A stretch of 57,870 nucleotides of DNA from JBOHCT01 sp050699055 (GCA_050699055.1 JBOHCT010000001.1:1-57870), one strand, 5' to 3'; counted from the stretch's first letter, positions 8,498-17,260 are shown. The notes: generated by a model from the sequence alone, not told the origin. Numbers and translations are program-made.

Positions 8498-8528
8498 CCG
8501 CGAGGTCGAGACACGAGGAGGCACCGAC

Positions 8529-9929
8529 ATGTCCGTACTCATCAAGGGCGGCCGCATCATCACCGCCTCCGACGACTACGTCGCCGACATCTACATCGAG
8601 GACGAGGTCGTCTCCGCCGTCGGCAGCGACCTCGACGTCACCGCCGACGCGGTCGTCGACGCGTCGGGCAAGTACGTCCTGCCGGGGATGGTCGACCCGC
8701 ACACGCACATGGAGATGCCGTTCGGCGGCACGGTCACCTGCGACGACTTCACCTCGGGCACGACGTCGGCGGTCTTCGGCGGCACGACCGCGATCGTCGA
8801 CTTCTGCATGCAGCAGTCCGGGCAGACCCTGCCCGAGGCGCTGGAGACGTGGCACGAGAGGCTGCGGCGCGCTCCCGCGGTCGGCGACGTGGGCTTCCAC
8901 CTGGCCGTCACGAACCTCGACTACCCCGGCGCGCTCGACGACCTCGCGGCCATGCCCGAGCAGGGGGTGACGAGCTACAAGTTCTTCATGGCCTACAAGG
9001 GCACGATCATGGTCGAGGACGAGACGCTGTTCAAGGCCATGCAGGTCGTCGCCAGGTCCGGGTCGCTCGCGATGGTCCACGCCGAGAACGGCGACGTCGT
9101 CGACGTCCTCGTCAAGGAGGCTCTCGCCGAAGGCAAGACCGAGCCGAAGTGGCACGCCGCGACCCGCCCGCCCACCGTCGAGGGCGAGGCGACGAGCCGC
9201 GCGATCCAGCTCGCCCACCTCGCCGGCTGCCCGCTGTACGTCGTCCACGTCTCCTGCCGGGAAGCGATCGACCCGATCGGCGCGGCGCGGCGGCAGGAGT
9301 GGCTCACGTGGGGCGAGACCTGTCCGCAGTACCTCTTCCTGGACAGCGGTGCGCTGGACCAGCCGAACTTCGAGGGCGCGAAGTACGTCTACACCCCGCC
9401 GTCGCGGACCAAGGCAGATCAGGAGGCGCTCTGGCGGGCGCTGTCGACGGACGTGCTCTCAGTCGTGTCGACCGACCACTGCCCGTTCAACTGGGACGGC
9501 CAGAAGAGCCTCGGCGCCGACGACTTCTCGAAGATCCCGAACGGCGGTCCAGGCATCGAGGATCGGTTGCACCTCATCCACGACCGCGGTGTACGGGCCG
9601 GCCGCATCTCGCTGAACCGGATGGTCGAGCTGTTGTCGACGAACCCCGCCAGGCTGTTCGGCCTCTATCCGCGCAAGGGCACGATCGCCGCGGGTTCCGA
9701 CGGCGACATCGTGATCTTCGACCCGGAGCGGCCGCATCGCATCTCAGCGAGCACGCACCATTCCAGGGTTGACTACAGCCTGTTCGAGGGCGAGGAGGTC
9801 GTCGGGACTCCCGAGGTGGTCCTGGTACGCGGGCGTATCGTCGTCTCCGGCGGGGAGCTGCGGGTCGAGCCGGGCCACGGGCGGTTCGTGCACCGCGGCG
9901 TTCCCGCGGTGAGCCTCGCGCCCGCCTGA
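8529..9929 (+). CDS. Dihydropyrimidinase / D-hydantoinase
   Basis: A 466-aa cyclic-amide hydrolase that opens dihydropyrimidine or 5-substituted hydantoin rings to N-carbamoyl amino acids. All metal ligands are visible: His58 and His60 (VDPHTH), the carboxylated Lys151 (TSYKFFMAYKG), His184 (MVHAENGD), His240 (YVVHVSC) and Asp316 (STDHCPF). ATG 8529 is preceded by GAGGAGG at 8515-8521. The length matches the family. Products would pass to the M20 enzyme just upstream or the nitrilase-type enzyme at 14271. Confidence 0.95.
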   Translation: MSVLIKGGRIITASDDYVADIYIEDEVVSAVGSDLDVTADAVVDASGKYVLPGMVDPHTHMEMPFGGTVTCDDFTSGTTSAVFGGTTAIVDFCMQQSGQTLPEALETWHERLRRAPAVGDVGFHLAVTNLDYPGALDDLAAMPEQGVTSYKFFMAYKGTIMVEDETLFKAMQVVARSGSLAMVHAENGDVVDVLVKEALAEGKTEPKWHAATRPPTVEGEATSRAIQLAHLAGCPLYVVHVSCREAIDPIGAARRQEWLTWGETCPQYLFLDSGALDQPNFEGAKYVYTPPSRTKADQEALWRALSTDVLSVVSTDHCPFNWDGQKSLGADDFSKIPNGGPGIEDRLHLIHDRGVRAGRISLNRMVELLSTNPARLFGLYPRKGTIAAGSDGDIVIFDPERPHRISASTHHSRVDYSLFEGEEVVGTPEVVLVRGRIVVSGGELRVEPGHGRFVHRGVPAVSLAPA

Positions 9930-9963
9930 GCTTCGGCCGTGTACAGCCTGAGCGGGTCAGGGA

Positions 9964-10791
9964 TCAGGGCTTGCGGCCGACCGCCGCGTAGAACCACGAC
10001 CCGGCGCGGCTCTCGGGCCCTGGCGGCGTGTCGGGGCGCCAGTCCTGCAGGACGACCAGGCCGGGGTCGACGAGCTCGAAGCCGTCGAACAGGCGCAGGA
10101 GCTGGTCCCGGCTGCGCAGTGTTATCGAGGACGTAGCGCGATCGTAGACCTGGGTAAGTCCGCCCGCTTTCTCCTCGACGAAGGTCGTTCCGTGGGATAG
10201 GACCAGGTAGCTGCCAGGCGCGATGGCGTCCCGGATTGTCGCGATGATTCGCGCGGCGTCCGCGTCGTCGGGGACGAAGTGCAGCACGGACACGAGCAGC
10301 ACGGCGACCGGCTGGTCGAGGTCGATGTGGGCCCGCAGGCCGGGCTCGGCGAGGATCTCCGCCGGGTCGCGCATGTCGCCCTCGACCACGACGGTCTGGC
10401 TGTCGGTGGCCAGCAGGGCCCGGGCGTGGATGAGGACGACGCCGTCGTTGTCGACGTAGACGACCCGGGAATCCGGGCGGGCCGCCTGCGCGACCTCGTG
10501 GGTGTTCTCCTGGGTGGGCAGGCCGGTGCCGATGTCGACGAACTGCCGGATGCCCGCCTCACCCGCCAGGAACCGCACCGCCCGGCCGAGGAACGCCCGG
10601 TTCTCCCGCGCGACCACGCGCGCCTCCGGAACCGTCTCCAGCATCTTCGCCGCCGTCTCCCGGTCGGCGGCGAAGTTGTCCTTGCCGCCGAGGTAGTAGT
10701 CGTACATGCGGGCCACGTTGGGCGTGCGTACGTCGACCCTGTCGCGGGGGGCTGCGTTGCCTGGGGAGGACGGCCTGCCGTCGTCGGTCAT
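9964..10791 (-). CDS. DUF574-family SAM-dependent methyltransferase
   Basis: A 275-aa protein of the S-adenosylmethionine-binding family common in many copies in actinomycetes. Diagnostic blocks are PNVARMYDYYLGGKDNFAAD near the N-terminus, FVDIGTGLPTQ as the SAM-binding loop, and VVYVDNDGVVLIHARALL. It is convergent with the hydantoinase gene. The family's acceptors are unknown, and it is probably not part of the ureide pathway. Confidence 0.9.
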   Translation of the reverse strand: MTDDGRPSSPGNAAPRDRVDVRTPNVARMYDYYLGGKDNFAADRETAAKMLETVPEARVVARENRAFLGRAVRFLAGEAGIRQFVDIGTGLPTQENTHEVAQAARPDSRVVYVDNDGVVLIHARALLATDSQTVVVEGDMRDPAEILAEPGLRAHIDLDQPVAVLLVSVLHFVPDDADAARIIATIRDAIAPGSYLVLSHGTTFVEEKAGGLTQVYDRATSSITLRSRDQLLRLFDGFELVDPGLVVLQDWRPDTPPGPESRAGSWFYAAVGRKP

Positions 10792-10918
10792 GACCGGAAT
10801 GCTACGCTCCGTGTCGGCCTCGCGGGCCCGGACCGGCCGAATGGGACCGCCAACCGTCGAACTCGGTTCCTCAGAGGCCGGCGGCGCGGCGCGCTCCTCA
10901 TGGGCGCCGGGAGCGCTC

Positions 10919-11914
10919 TCAGCCGCGGCCGCCGAAACCGACAGCCGCGAAGGCGTCGTCGATCCGATCCCGGTCCGCGCCGCGGGTGAGCAAAAGGGTG
11001 AGCAGCAGCCGCGCCTTGAGCCCGTCGAGAGTTCCGGCGCTCACCAGCCCGCGGGACAGCAGGTCGAGCTCGCCGCCCGGGAAGCCGTAGGTCTCCCGCA
11101 GCATCTCCCCTGACCCGGTGCGCGAGGCGAGCACTACCGGCATGCGCGCGGCCAGGTCCGCCAGCGGCGCGACGAACCGCTCGGGTACGTGGCCGCCGCC
11201 GTACGCCTCGACGACGACCCCGTCGTACCCGCCTGACGCGGCGCAGTCGAGCAGGCGGGGGTCGTCGCCGAGGACCAGCCTCACCAGCGCGACCGTGGCG
11301 GGCGGCGCGTCCTCGGCCACCGGCAGCCGCGGGTACGGCGCCGGACGGGCCGCGAGTCGGACCCGACCCTCGCTCACCCATCCGATCGGCCCGGTCGGTG
11401 CGGAGCGGAACGTCGCGGGGTTCGACGTGTGCGTCTTCCGCACGAACCGCGCGGCGTGGATCTCGTCGTTGAACACCACGAGCACGCCGACCCCCCGCGC
11501 TGCCTCGCTCGCCGCCACCTGGACGGCGGCGAGAAGGTTCGCGGGCCCGTCGGCCCCCGGCAGGCTGGGGTTGCGCATCGCGCCGGTGATCACGACCGGG
11601 GGGTCGAGGTCGTACAGCAGGTCCAGGGCGAACGCCGTCTCCTCCAGCGTGTCGGTGCCCTGGGTGACGACGATCCCTCGGGCGCCCGCGTCGACCTGGC
11701 GACGTGCCTCGGCCGCGAGGGCGAACAGGTCGCTCAGGGTGAGCTCGGGCGAGGGAAACTGCCGAAACGACAGCCCTCGGACGTCCGCGACCTTGTCCAG
11801 GCCGGGTACGGCGGCGACGAGGTCATCGGCGGTCAGGGTGGGCTTGGCGCCGGGGCCGGACGCGTCGGGGACCGACGCGATCGTTCCACCCATCGTCAGC
11901 ACGGCCACGCGCAT
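10919..11914 (-). CDS. L-asparaginase
   Basis: A 331-aa asparaginase/glutaminase-fold enzyme. The first catalytic Thr is in LTMGGTIAS at residues 10-12, and the second triad TQGTDTLEETAF is near residue 84. VVITGAMRNP and NDEIHAARFVRK are also family blocks. With no signal peptide it is the cytoplasmic type. It releases NH3 from asparagine or a related amide, in keeping with a nitrogen-scavenging cluster. An AT-rich stretch just upstream (about 11950-11975) may be its operator/promoter. Confidence 0.92.
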   Translation of the reverse strand: MRVAVLTMGGTIASVPDASGPGAKPTLTADDLVAAVPGLDKVADVRGLSFRQFPSPELTLSDLFALAAEARRQVDAGARGIVVTQGTDTLEETAFALDLLYDLDPPVVITGAMRNPSLPGADGPANLLAAVQVAASEAARGVGVLVVFNDEIHAARFVRKTHTSNPATFRSAPTGPIGWVSEGRVRLAARPAPYPRLPVAEDAPPATVALVRLVLGDDPRLLDCAASGGYDGVVVEAYGGGHVPERFVAPLADLAARMPVVLASRTGSGEMLRETYGFPGGELDLLSRGLVSAGTLDGLKARLLLTLLLTRGADRDRIDDAFAAVGFGGRG

Positions 11915-11949
11915 CAGGCTCGCCCCCAGGCATGGGAAGGACCGCGTCC

Positions 11950-11980
11950 GAGTGTTTCGAATACGATATACAAAACCTAG
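11950..11980 (-). promoter_or_regulatory. AT-rich candidate operator/promoter upstream of the asparaginase gene
   Basis: The segment around TACGATATACAAAA is a sharp AT-rich island between the asparaginase start (11914) and the 3' end of the regulator gene (12010). It resembles the AT-rich islands at 1611-1637 and 12971-12985, so all three may be sites of the adjacent GntR regulator. Weak evidence. Confidence 0.25.
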
Positions 11981-12009
11981 GCGGCGGCGGTGGCGACCGT
12001 CAAGCGTCC

Positions 12010-12789
12010 CTACCGCTCGCCCCGAACCGGCGGCTGGAACTGATGGCGGACTCCCGCCGCCGGTTCGTCGTCGTCGGCCGCCCAGGCCTCGGCCAGGACC
12101 TCCTTCTCCAGGTGCGCGACGAGCAGCGTGCCGGCGTGCATGATGTGCTCACGCATGGCCTTGCGTACGTGTTCGGGGTCGCGGGCCTCGAGGCCGTCGA
12201 GGATCGCGGCGTGGTCGGCGACGGACGCCTCCACCCACCCGTGGATGGTGCCCCAGAACCGTCGTGGCGCGTAGCGGGTCGCCACCCGCAGCAGCCACGC
12301 GAGCTTCGGCGAGTGCGCCAGCAGGTTGATCCGCCGGTGGATGAGGAAGTTGAGCTGCTCGATGTCCGCGGCCCCGTCTCGCTCGGACGCCGCCTCCAGC
12401 TGCGTCTGCAGCGTGCGAAGCTCGCCTACCTCCGCGTCGGTGATGTGCGCGGCGGCCCGCGCGGCGAGCTCGCCCGCGATCTCGCTCTGTACCCAGAACA
12501 GGTCCACCACGTCGGCCTTCGACAGCGGCGCCACGACGAACCCCCGGCGCGGCTCCAGCTGGACGAACCCCTCGCCGCGCAGCAGGACGAGCGCCTCGCG
12601 TACGGGTGTCACGCTCATCTCCAGCATGTCCGCCATGTGGTCGAGGCGGATGAAGGTGCCGCTGGGCAGCTGCCCAGACATGATCATGTCCCGGATGTAG
12701 GAGGCCGCCTCATCGCTGAGCTGAGCGCGGTGCATCCGTGTACCCAAGCCCGCACCACGGTCAGGCGACCCCGTCCACTGATCGTTCAT
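12010..12789 (-). CDS. GntR-family regulator, FCD (FadR) subfamily
   Basis: A 259-aa regulator. The N-terminal winged helix is at about residues 22-92: SDEAASYIRDMIMSGQLPSG, then MSVTPVREAL as the recognition helix and GEGFVQLEPRRGFVVAPL as the wing. An all-helical FCD ligand domain follows at about 95-235, with metal/acid-binding His and Arg residues. FadR-type proteins of this class usually sense organic acids or amino-acid-like ligands. It sits between asparaginase (same strand) and the divergent acyl-CoA dehydrogenase, and is the obvious regulator of this island. Confidence 0.92.
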   Translation of the reverse strand: MNDQWTGSPDRGAGLGTRMHRAQLSDEAASYIRDMIMSGQLPSGTFIRLDHMADMLEMSVTPVREALVLLRGEGFVQLEPRRGFVVAPLSKADVVDLFWVQSEIAGELAARAAAHITDAEVGELRTLQTQLEAASERDGAADIEQLNFLIHRRINLLAHSPKLAWLLRVATRYAPRRFWGTIHGWVEASVADHAAILDGLEARDPEHVRKAMREHIMHAGTLLVAHLEKEVLAEAWAADDDEPAAGVRHQFQPPVRGER

Positions 12790-12970
12790 GGCAATCCGCT
12801 CCGCTCACTGGCGACCGGAGACCCTGCCGTCGCCGTGCCGCCACCGTGCCGCCATAGGGCCGCCATAGGGCCATGTCACGCCTTCGGCACGCACCCGGAA
12901 GCGTACTGAAGCGTACGGTGACATTTTCCCACCCGGCGGGGTAGTCCTCCTACAGACTGAAGGGTAGGCT

Positions 12971-12985
12971 CATATAAGTTATATG
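12971..12985. promoter_or_regulatory. Perfect 15-bp operator dyad upstream of acyl-CoA dehydrogenase
   Basis: CATATAAGTTATATG reads the same on both strands except for the central base. It contains a TATAAG that could serve as a -10 box. It lies 61 bp before the acyl-CoA dehydrogenase start and faces the divergent GntR gene, so binding by that regulator would block the promoter. Confidence 0.5.
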
Positions 12986-13045
12986 AAACCACGCTGCGGA
13001 TTCAAGAGAGGCGGATGCTCGCGCAGCACAGCCTAAGGAGGCGCC

Positions 13046-14197
13046 ATGCCGCACCTCAGCGATGAGGAGCGGGCCGTCATCGGTGTGGTCACGGAGTTCG
13101 TGGACGAGAAGGTCCGTCCGGCGGTCGGCGAGCTCGAGCATTCCGACACCTACCCGGGCGAGCTGATCGACCAGATGAAGGACCTGGGGGTGTTCGGGCT
13201 CGCCATCCCCGAGCCGTACAGCCCGGCCGCGGTGTCCACGTCGTGCTTCGCGCTGGTGACCGCCGAGCTGGCACGCGGCTGGATGAGCCTGGCCGGCGCG
13301 ATGGGTGGGCACTCGGTGGTCGGCCGGCTCATCGCCGCCTTCGGCACCCAGCCGCAGAAGGACGGCTACCTGGCGGCGATGGCGGCCGGGGAGATCCGCG
13401 CGACGATGGCGCTGACCGAGCCCGGCGGCGGGTCCGACCTGCAGGCGATGCGGACCGTCGCCCGAAGAGAGGGCGACGCGTACGTCGTCGACGGCACCAA
13501 GATGTGGATCACGAACGCCCAGCACGCAGACGTGGTCGCGCTGCTGTGCAAGACCGACCCGGCCGCGGACCCGCCGCACGAGGGGATCAGCATCCTCCTC
13601 GTGGAGCGGGGGCACGGTTTCACCGTGTCGCGGAAGCTGTCCAAGCTGGGCTACAAGGGCGTGGAGAGCTGCGAGCTGTCGTTCGACGACTGCCGCGTAC
13701 CCACGGACGCGTTGCTCGGCGGTATCGAGGGCCAGGGCTTCGCGCAGATGATGGAAGGCCTGGAGACAGGCCGGGTCCAGGTGGCGGCCCGTGCCGTCGG
13801 CGTCGCCCAGGCGGCCTTCGACGACGCCCTGCGCTACGCACAGGAGCGGGAGGCATTCGGCAAGCCGATCTGGCGGCACCAATCCATCGGCAACTACCTC
13901 GCCGACATGGCCACCGACCTGCACGCCGCCCGGCTGCTGCTGCTCGACGCCGCCGACAAGCTCGACACCGGCGCCCGCTGCGACCTCGAGGCCGGCATGG
14001 CCAAGCTGTTCGCCTCCGAGGCGTGCATGCGGATCAGCCTCGACGCGATGCGCATCCACGGCGGCTACGGGTACTCCACCGAGTTCGACGTCGAGCGCTA
14101 CTTCCGCGACGCACCGCTCATGATCATCGGGGAGGGGACGAACGAGATCCAGCGAAACGTCATCGCCAAGCGACTGATCGAACGAAACGGCCTGTGA
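13046..14197 (+). CDS. Acyl-CoA dehydrogenase
   Basis: A 383-aa FAD flavoenzyme with the three classical segments: N-terminal helices, the beta domain with ALTEPGGGSD and MWITNAQHAD, and the C-terminal helices. GRVQVAARAVGVAQAAFDDA and QEREAFGKPI are family blocks. The catalytic base Glu is in IIGEGTNEIQ near the C-terminus. It oxidises a CoA thioester at C2-C3. AAGGAGG gives a strong ribosome-binding site before ATG 13046. Adjacent to the beta-ureidopropionase, it may act on the carbon skeleton left after ureide hydrolysis; that is inference. Confidence 0.93.
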   Translation: MPHLSDEERAVIGVVTEFVDEKVRPAVGELEHSDTYPGELIDQMKDLGVFGLAIPEPYSPAAVSTSCFALVTAELARGWMSLAGAMGGHSVVGRLIAAFGTQPQKDGYLAAMAAGEIRATMALTEPGGGSDLQAMRTVARREGDAYVVDGTKMWITNAQHADVVALLCKTDPAADPPHEGISILLVERGHGFTVSRKLSKLGYKGVESCELSFDDCRVPTDALLGGIEGQGFAQMMEGLETGRVQVAARAVGVAQAAFDDALRYAQEREAFGKPIWRHQSIGNYLADMATDLHAARLLLLDAADKLDTGARCDLEAGMAKLFASEACMRISLDAMRIHGGYGYSTEFDVERYFRDAPLMIIGEGTNEIQRNVIAKRLIERNGL

Positions 14198-14270
14198 CCG
14201 CCCCCTCTTTGCCGATCTCGAGGCCCGGCTCGCAGGCTTCGGCGGGATGGGGTCGAGAGAGGGAGTAGAT

Positions 14271-15110
14271 ATGACGGTCGTACGTGCGGCCCTGGTCCAG
14301 AGCGCATGGACCGGCGACAAGGACTCGGTGATCAAGAAGAGCGTCGACCACGCGAGGCAGGCGGCGTCGCGGGGTGCGAAGGTGCTGTGTTTCCAGGAGC
14401 TGTTCTACGGGCCGTACTTCTGCCAGGTCCAGGACCCGGCGTATTTCGACTACGTCGAGGCGGTCCCCGACGGCCCCACAACCCGGCTGATGTGCGACCT
14501 GGCCCGGGAGACCGGGATGGTGTTGACCGTGCCCGTCTACGAGGTGGAGCAGCCGGGCGTGTACTACAACACCGCGGCGGTCATCGACGCCGACGGCACG
14601 TACCTCGGTAAGCACCGCAAGAACCACATCCCGCAGTTGCCGGGCTTCTGGGAGAAGTTCTACTTCCGTCCGGGCAACCTCGGCTACCCGGTCTTCGACA
14701 CGGCGGTGGGCCGGATCGGCGTGTACATCTGCTACGAGCGCCACTTCCCCGAGGGCTGGCGCGCGCTCGGGCTGGCCGGCGCACGGATCGTCTTCAACCC
14801 GTCCGCCACGAGCCGCGGGCTGTCCTCGCACCTGTGGCGGCTGGAGCAGCCGGCGGCCGCCGTCGCGAACGGCTACTACGTCGGCACGATCAACCGGGTC
14901 GGCGTCGAGCCGTTGGGCGACGACGACTTCTACGGCACGTCGTACTTCGCCGACCCGCGCGGGCAGCTCGTCGGGGAGGCGGCGTCGGACGCTAGCGACG
15001 AGGTGATCGTCCGCGACCTCGAGATGGACCTGATCGACGAGGTCCGCAAGGAGTGGCAGTTCTACCGCGACCGCAGGCCGGACACCTACGCCCCGCTGAC
15101 GGTCCCGTGA
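14271..15110 (+). CDS. Nitrilase-superfamily N-carbamoyl amidase (beta-ureidopropionase-like)
   Basis: A 279-aa carbon-nitrogen hydrolase. The Glu-Lys-Cys triad is seen in CFQELFYGPYF (Glu), GKHRKNHIPQ (Lys) and GVYICYERHFPEG (Cys). The FYGPYFCQ and ICYERHFPEGWRALGL blocks are those of beta-ureidopropionase/N-carbamoylputrescine-type enzymes. It would convert N-carbamoyl-beta-alanine or a relative to the amino acid, CO2 and NH3, completing what the dihydropyrimidinase starts. ATG 14271 follows GAGAGAGGGAG. Its TGA stop begins the palindrome at 15108-15157. Confidence 0.92.
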   Translation: MTVVRAALVQSAWTGDKDSVIKKSVDHARQAASRGAKVLCFQELFYGPYFCQVQDPAYFDYVEAVPDGPTTRLMCDLARETGMVLTVPVYEVEQPGVYYNTAAVIDADGTYLGKHRKNHIPQLPGFWEKFYFRPGNLGYPVFDTAVGRIGVYICYERHFPEGWRALGLAGARIVFNPSATSRGLSSHLWRLEQPAAAVANGYYVGTINRVGVEPLGDDDFYGTSYFADPRGQLVGEAASDASDEVIVRDLEMDLIDEVRKEWQFYRDRRPDTYAPLTVP

Positions 15111-15157
15111 TCGCGAACGCTTTCCCCTGCTATAGGGCGGAAGAGTGTTCGCGATCA
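15108..15157. terminator. 50-bp palindrome starting at a stop codon
   Basis: TGATCGCGAAC (15108-15118) pairs perfectly with GTTCGCGATCA (15147-15157), and the inner bases (CTTTCCC versus GGGCGGAAG) add more pairing. The stem begins with the TGA stop codon of the nitrilase gene. It is likely a terminator, without a T-tract, or a palindromic repeat unit. Confidence 0.6.
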
Positions 15158-15245
15158 TGGGGCGGGGCCGTGTGGTGGTGTACTCCGAGGTCGCCCCGCC
15201 GGCCCACGTGGTGATCGCGCTCGCCGTGCCCCGCGGTTGTATGGG

Positions 15246-15293
15246 CCCTGGTTAGGTTGTACATTACTGGAGTAGTGAACCATCTAACCAGGG
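15246..15293. promoter_or_regulatory. Nested operator dyad of the YtrA-type GntR regulator
   Basis: CCCTGGTTAG (15246-15255) and CTAACCAGGG (15284-15293) are exact inverted repeats centred at 15269-15270. Inside them GTACATTACT and AGTAGTGAAC form a second, imperfect dyad on the same centre. The block ends 13 bp before the regulator's GTG. Its position fits autoregulation of the GntR-ABC operon. Confidence 0.7.
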
Positions 15294-15306
15294 CGGTGGG
15301 GCGGAG

Positions 15307-15690
15307 GTGTTCGTGCTCGACGAGGGAACGCCCCTGTTCGCGCAGATCGCGGAGCAGCTCGCCGACGACATCGCCGACGGGAGCCTGGCCGAGAGTGCGC
15401 GTGTCCCTTCGAGCAACGAGTTCGCCGCTTTCTACCGGATCAACCCGGCCACCGCGGCGAAGGGCATCAACGTGTTGATCGACGACGGGCTGCTGGAGAA
15501 GCACCGCGGCATCGGCATGTTCGTCGCCGCCGGCGCACGCGAGCGGTTGCTCGCCGACCGCCGCAAGCGGTTCGCCGAGCAGTACCTCGACCCGATGCTC
15601 GCCGAGGCCAAACGGCTCGGCATCGACACCGACACCCTGGTCTCCCTGGTCCGGGGATCCAGCCACACGGGCGGAGGCAGCACACCATGA
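15307..15690 (+). CDS. GntR-family regulator, YtrA subfamily
   Basis: A 127-aa protein: a winged helix at about residues 8-75 (LFAQIAEQLADDIADGSLAE, then INPATAAKGINVLIDDGLLEK) and a short C-terminal helical tail for dimerisation. The short length and co-transcription with an ABC exporter define the YtrA subfamily, which normally represses its own operon and often responds to cell-wall stress. GTG 15307 follows GGCGGAG. It overlaps the ABC gene by 4 bp (ATGA). Confidence 0.92.
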   Translation: MFVLDEGTPLFAQIAEQLADDIADGSLAESARVPSSNEFAAFYRINPATAAKGINVLIDDGLLEKHRGIGMFVAAGARERLLADRRKRFAEQYLDPMLAEAKRLGIDTDTLVSLVRGSSHTGGGSTP

Positions 15691-16574
15691 CCCCGACGAT
15701 CTCCGCGGTGGGCCTGACCCGCAGGTACCGCGACCAGCTCGCCCTCGACGACGTCACGGTCGACATCGAACCTGACACCATCACCGGGCTGCTGGGCCGC
15801 AACGGCGCGGGCAAGAGCACCCTCATGCGCGTCGTCACCGCGCAGGAGTTCGCCACCGCCGGCACGGTGCGGGTCTTCGGCGAGGACCCCGTGGAGAACG
15901 ACGCCGTGCTGCGCCGGATGGTCTTCGTCCGCGAGGACCAGGTGTTCCCCGACTTCAAGGTCAGGCACGCCATCCAGGCCGCCTCATGGTTCTATCCGAA
16001 CTGGAGCGCCGAGCTCGCCGACACGCTGCTCGCGGACTTCGACCTGCCGTCGAACCGGGCCATCAAGAAGCTCTCCCGCGGGATGCGCTCCGCGCTGTCC
16101 ATCGTCATCGGCCTGGCGGGCAGGGCCGAGCTGACGTTGTTTGACGAGCCCTACGCGGGTCTGGACGCGGTGGCGCGACACCTGTTCTACGACCGGCTGC
16201 TCGCCGACTACGTCCAGCACCCGCGAACGGTGCTGCTGTCCACCCACCTGATCGACGAGGTCGCCGGCCTGCTGGAGCACGTGGTGATGATCGACCGGGG
16301 ACGGATCGTGCTGGACGCGCCCGCCGACGAGGTACGCGGGAGTGCGGCCACCGTCAGCGGGCCCGCGGCGGCGGTCGAGGAGTTCATCGCCGGGCGCCGC
16401 GTCTGGCATCGCCAGACGATCGGGTCGCGGACCTCGGTGACCGTCGCCGGGTCCTTGGACGACAGCGACCGGGCCAGGGCGCGCGAGCTGCGCCTGAGCC
16501 TGGAGCCGCTGTCGCTGCAGCAGCTGATGGTGCACACCTCCGGCCGACCGATGAACGAGAGGGTGAGCGCATGA
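15687..16574 (+). CDS. ABC transporter ATP-binding protein (YtrB/CcmA-like)
   Basis: A 295-aa cytoplasmic ATPase. Walker A GLLGRNGAGKST is near residues 33-44. The degenerate signature LSRGMRSAL replaces LSGGQ, as is usual in this exporter family. Walker B LTLFDEPYAGLDA and the H-loop STHLIDE follow, and the ~70-residue C-terminal extension is family-typical. It overlaps the genes on both sides by 4 bp, so the GntR-ATPase-membrane protein trio is one translationally coupled operon. Substrate unknown. Confidence 0.9.
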   Translation: MTPTISAVGLTRRYRDQLALDDVTVDIEPDTITGLLGRNGAGKSTLMRVVTAQEFATAGTVRVFGEDPVENDAVLRRMVFVREDQVFPDFKVRHAIQAASWFYPNWSAELADTLLADFDLPSNRAIKKLSRGMRSALSIVIGLAGRAELTLFDEPYAGLDAVARHLFYDRLLADYVQHPRTVLLSTHLIDEVAGLLEHVVMIDRGRIVLDAPADEVRGSAATVSGPAAAVEEFIAGRRVWHRQTIGSRTSVTVAGSLDDSDRARARELRLSLEPLSLQQLMVHTSGRPMNERVSA

Positions 16575-17260
16575 GCACGCTCGTCAACGTGGCCCGCTAC
16601 CACCTGGTGGACCGGATACCGTACCTGCTGCTGCCCTGGGGTGCCACCGCGTTCGCCTTCTTGGTGAACCTGGTCGTCTTCGCGGCGGTCGCCACCCCAT
16701 CCGACGGTGCGTACAGCGGCGGGCTGATAACGCTCTACGTCATCCTGTTCGTTCTTGGCGTGCTCAGCGTCGCCAGGTCGCTGCCGTTCGGGTTCGCCCT
16801 GGGGCTGAGCCGCCGCTCCTACTACCTCGGGACCGTCCTGCTGGTGGGCGGGCTCGGGGCGGTCTACGGCCTGGCCGTGGCCGTGCTGCAGGTCGTCGAA
16901 CGCGTCACCGGCGGGTGGGGGCTCACTATGCACTTCTTCCGGGTCCCGTGGATCCTCGACGGGCCGTGGTATCTGACCTGGCTGACGTCCTTCGTGGTGC
17001 TGGCACTCCTGTTCGTCTACGGCATGTGGTACGGCCTGGCGTACCGGCGGTGGGGCATCATCGGCCTCGCGGTGTTCATCGCCACCCAGGTGATCGTGCT
17101 GGTCGCGGTGGCACTGGTCCTGACCTGGGCGGGCGCCTGGCCCGAGGTCGGGCGCTTCTTCGCCACCCTGAGCGCGGCCGGGCTGACCGGGGTGCTGGCG
17201 GCGATCGTGGCCCTGCTGGCGTTCGGTGGGTTCACCACGATGCGTCGGGTCACCGTCTGA
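16571..17260 (+). CDS. ABC-associated integral membrane protein
   Basis: A 229-aa hydrophobic protein with about six predicted membrane helices, for example near residues 17-41, 52-70, 88-108, 134-152, 160-182 and 195-218. It has no recognisable catalytic motif. As the third gene of the GntR-ABC operon it is presumably the transmembrane half of the exporter. Confidence 0.8.
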   Translation: MSTLVNVARYHLVDRIPYLLLPWGATAFAFLVNLVVFAAVATPSDGAYSGGLITLYVILFVLGVLSVARSLPFGFALGLSRRSYYLGTVLLVGGLGAVYGLAVAVLQVVERVTGGWGLTMHFFRVPWILDGPWYLTWLTSFVVLALLFVYGMWYGLAYRRWGIIGLAVFIATQVIVLVAVALVLTWAGAWPEVGRFFATLSAAGLTGVLAAIVALLAFGGFTTMRRVTV

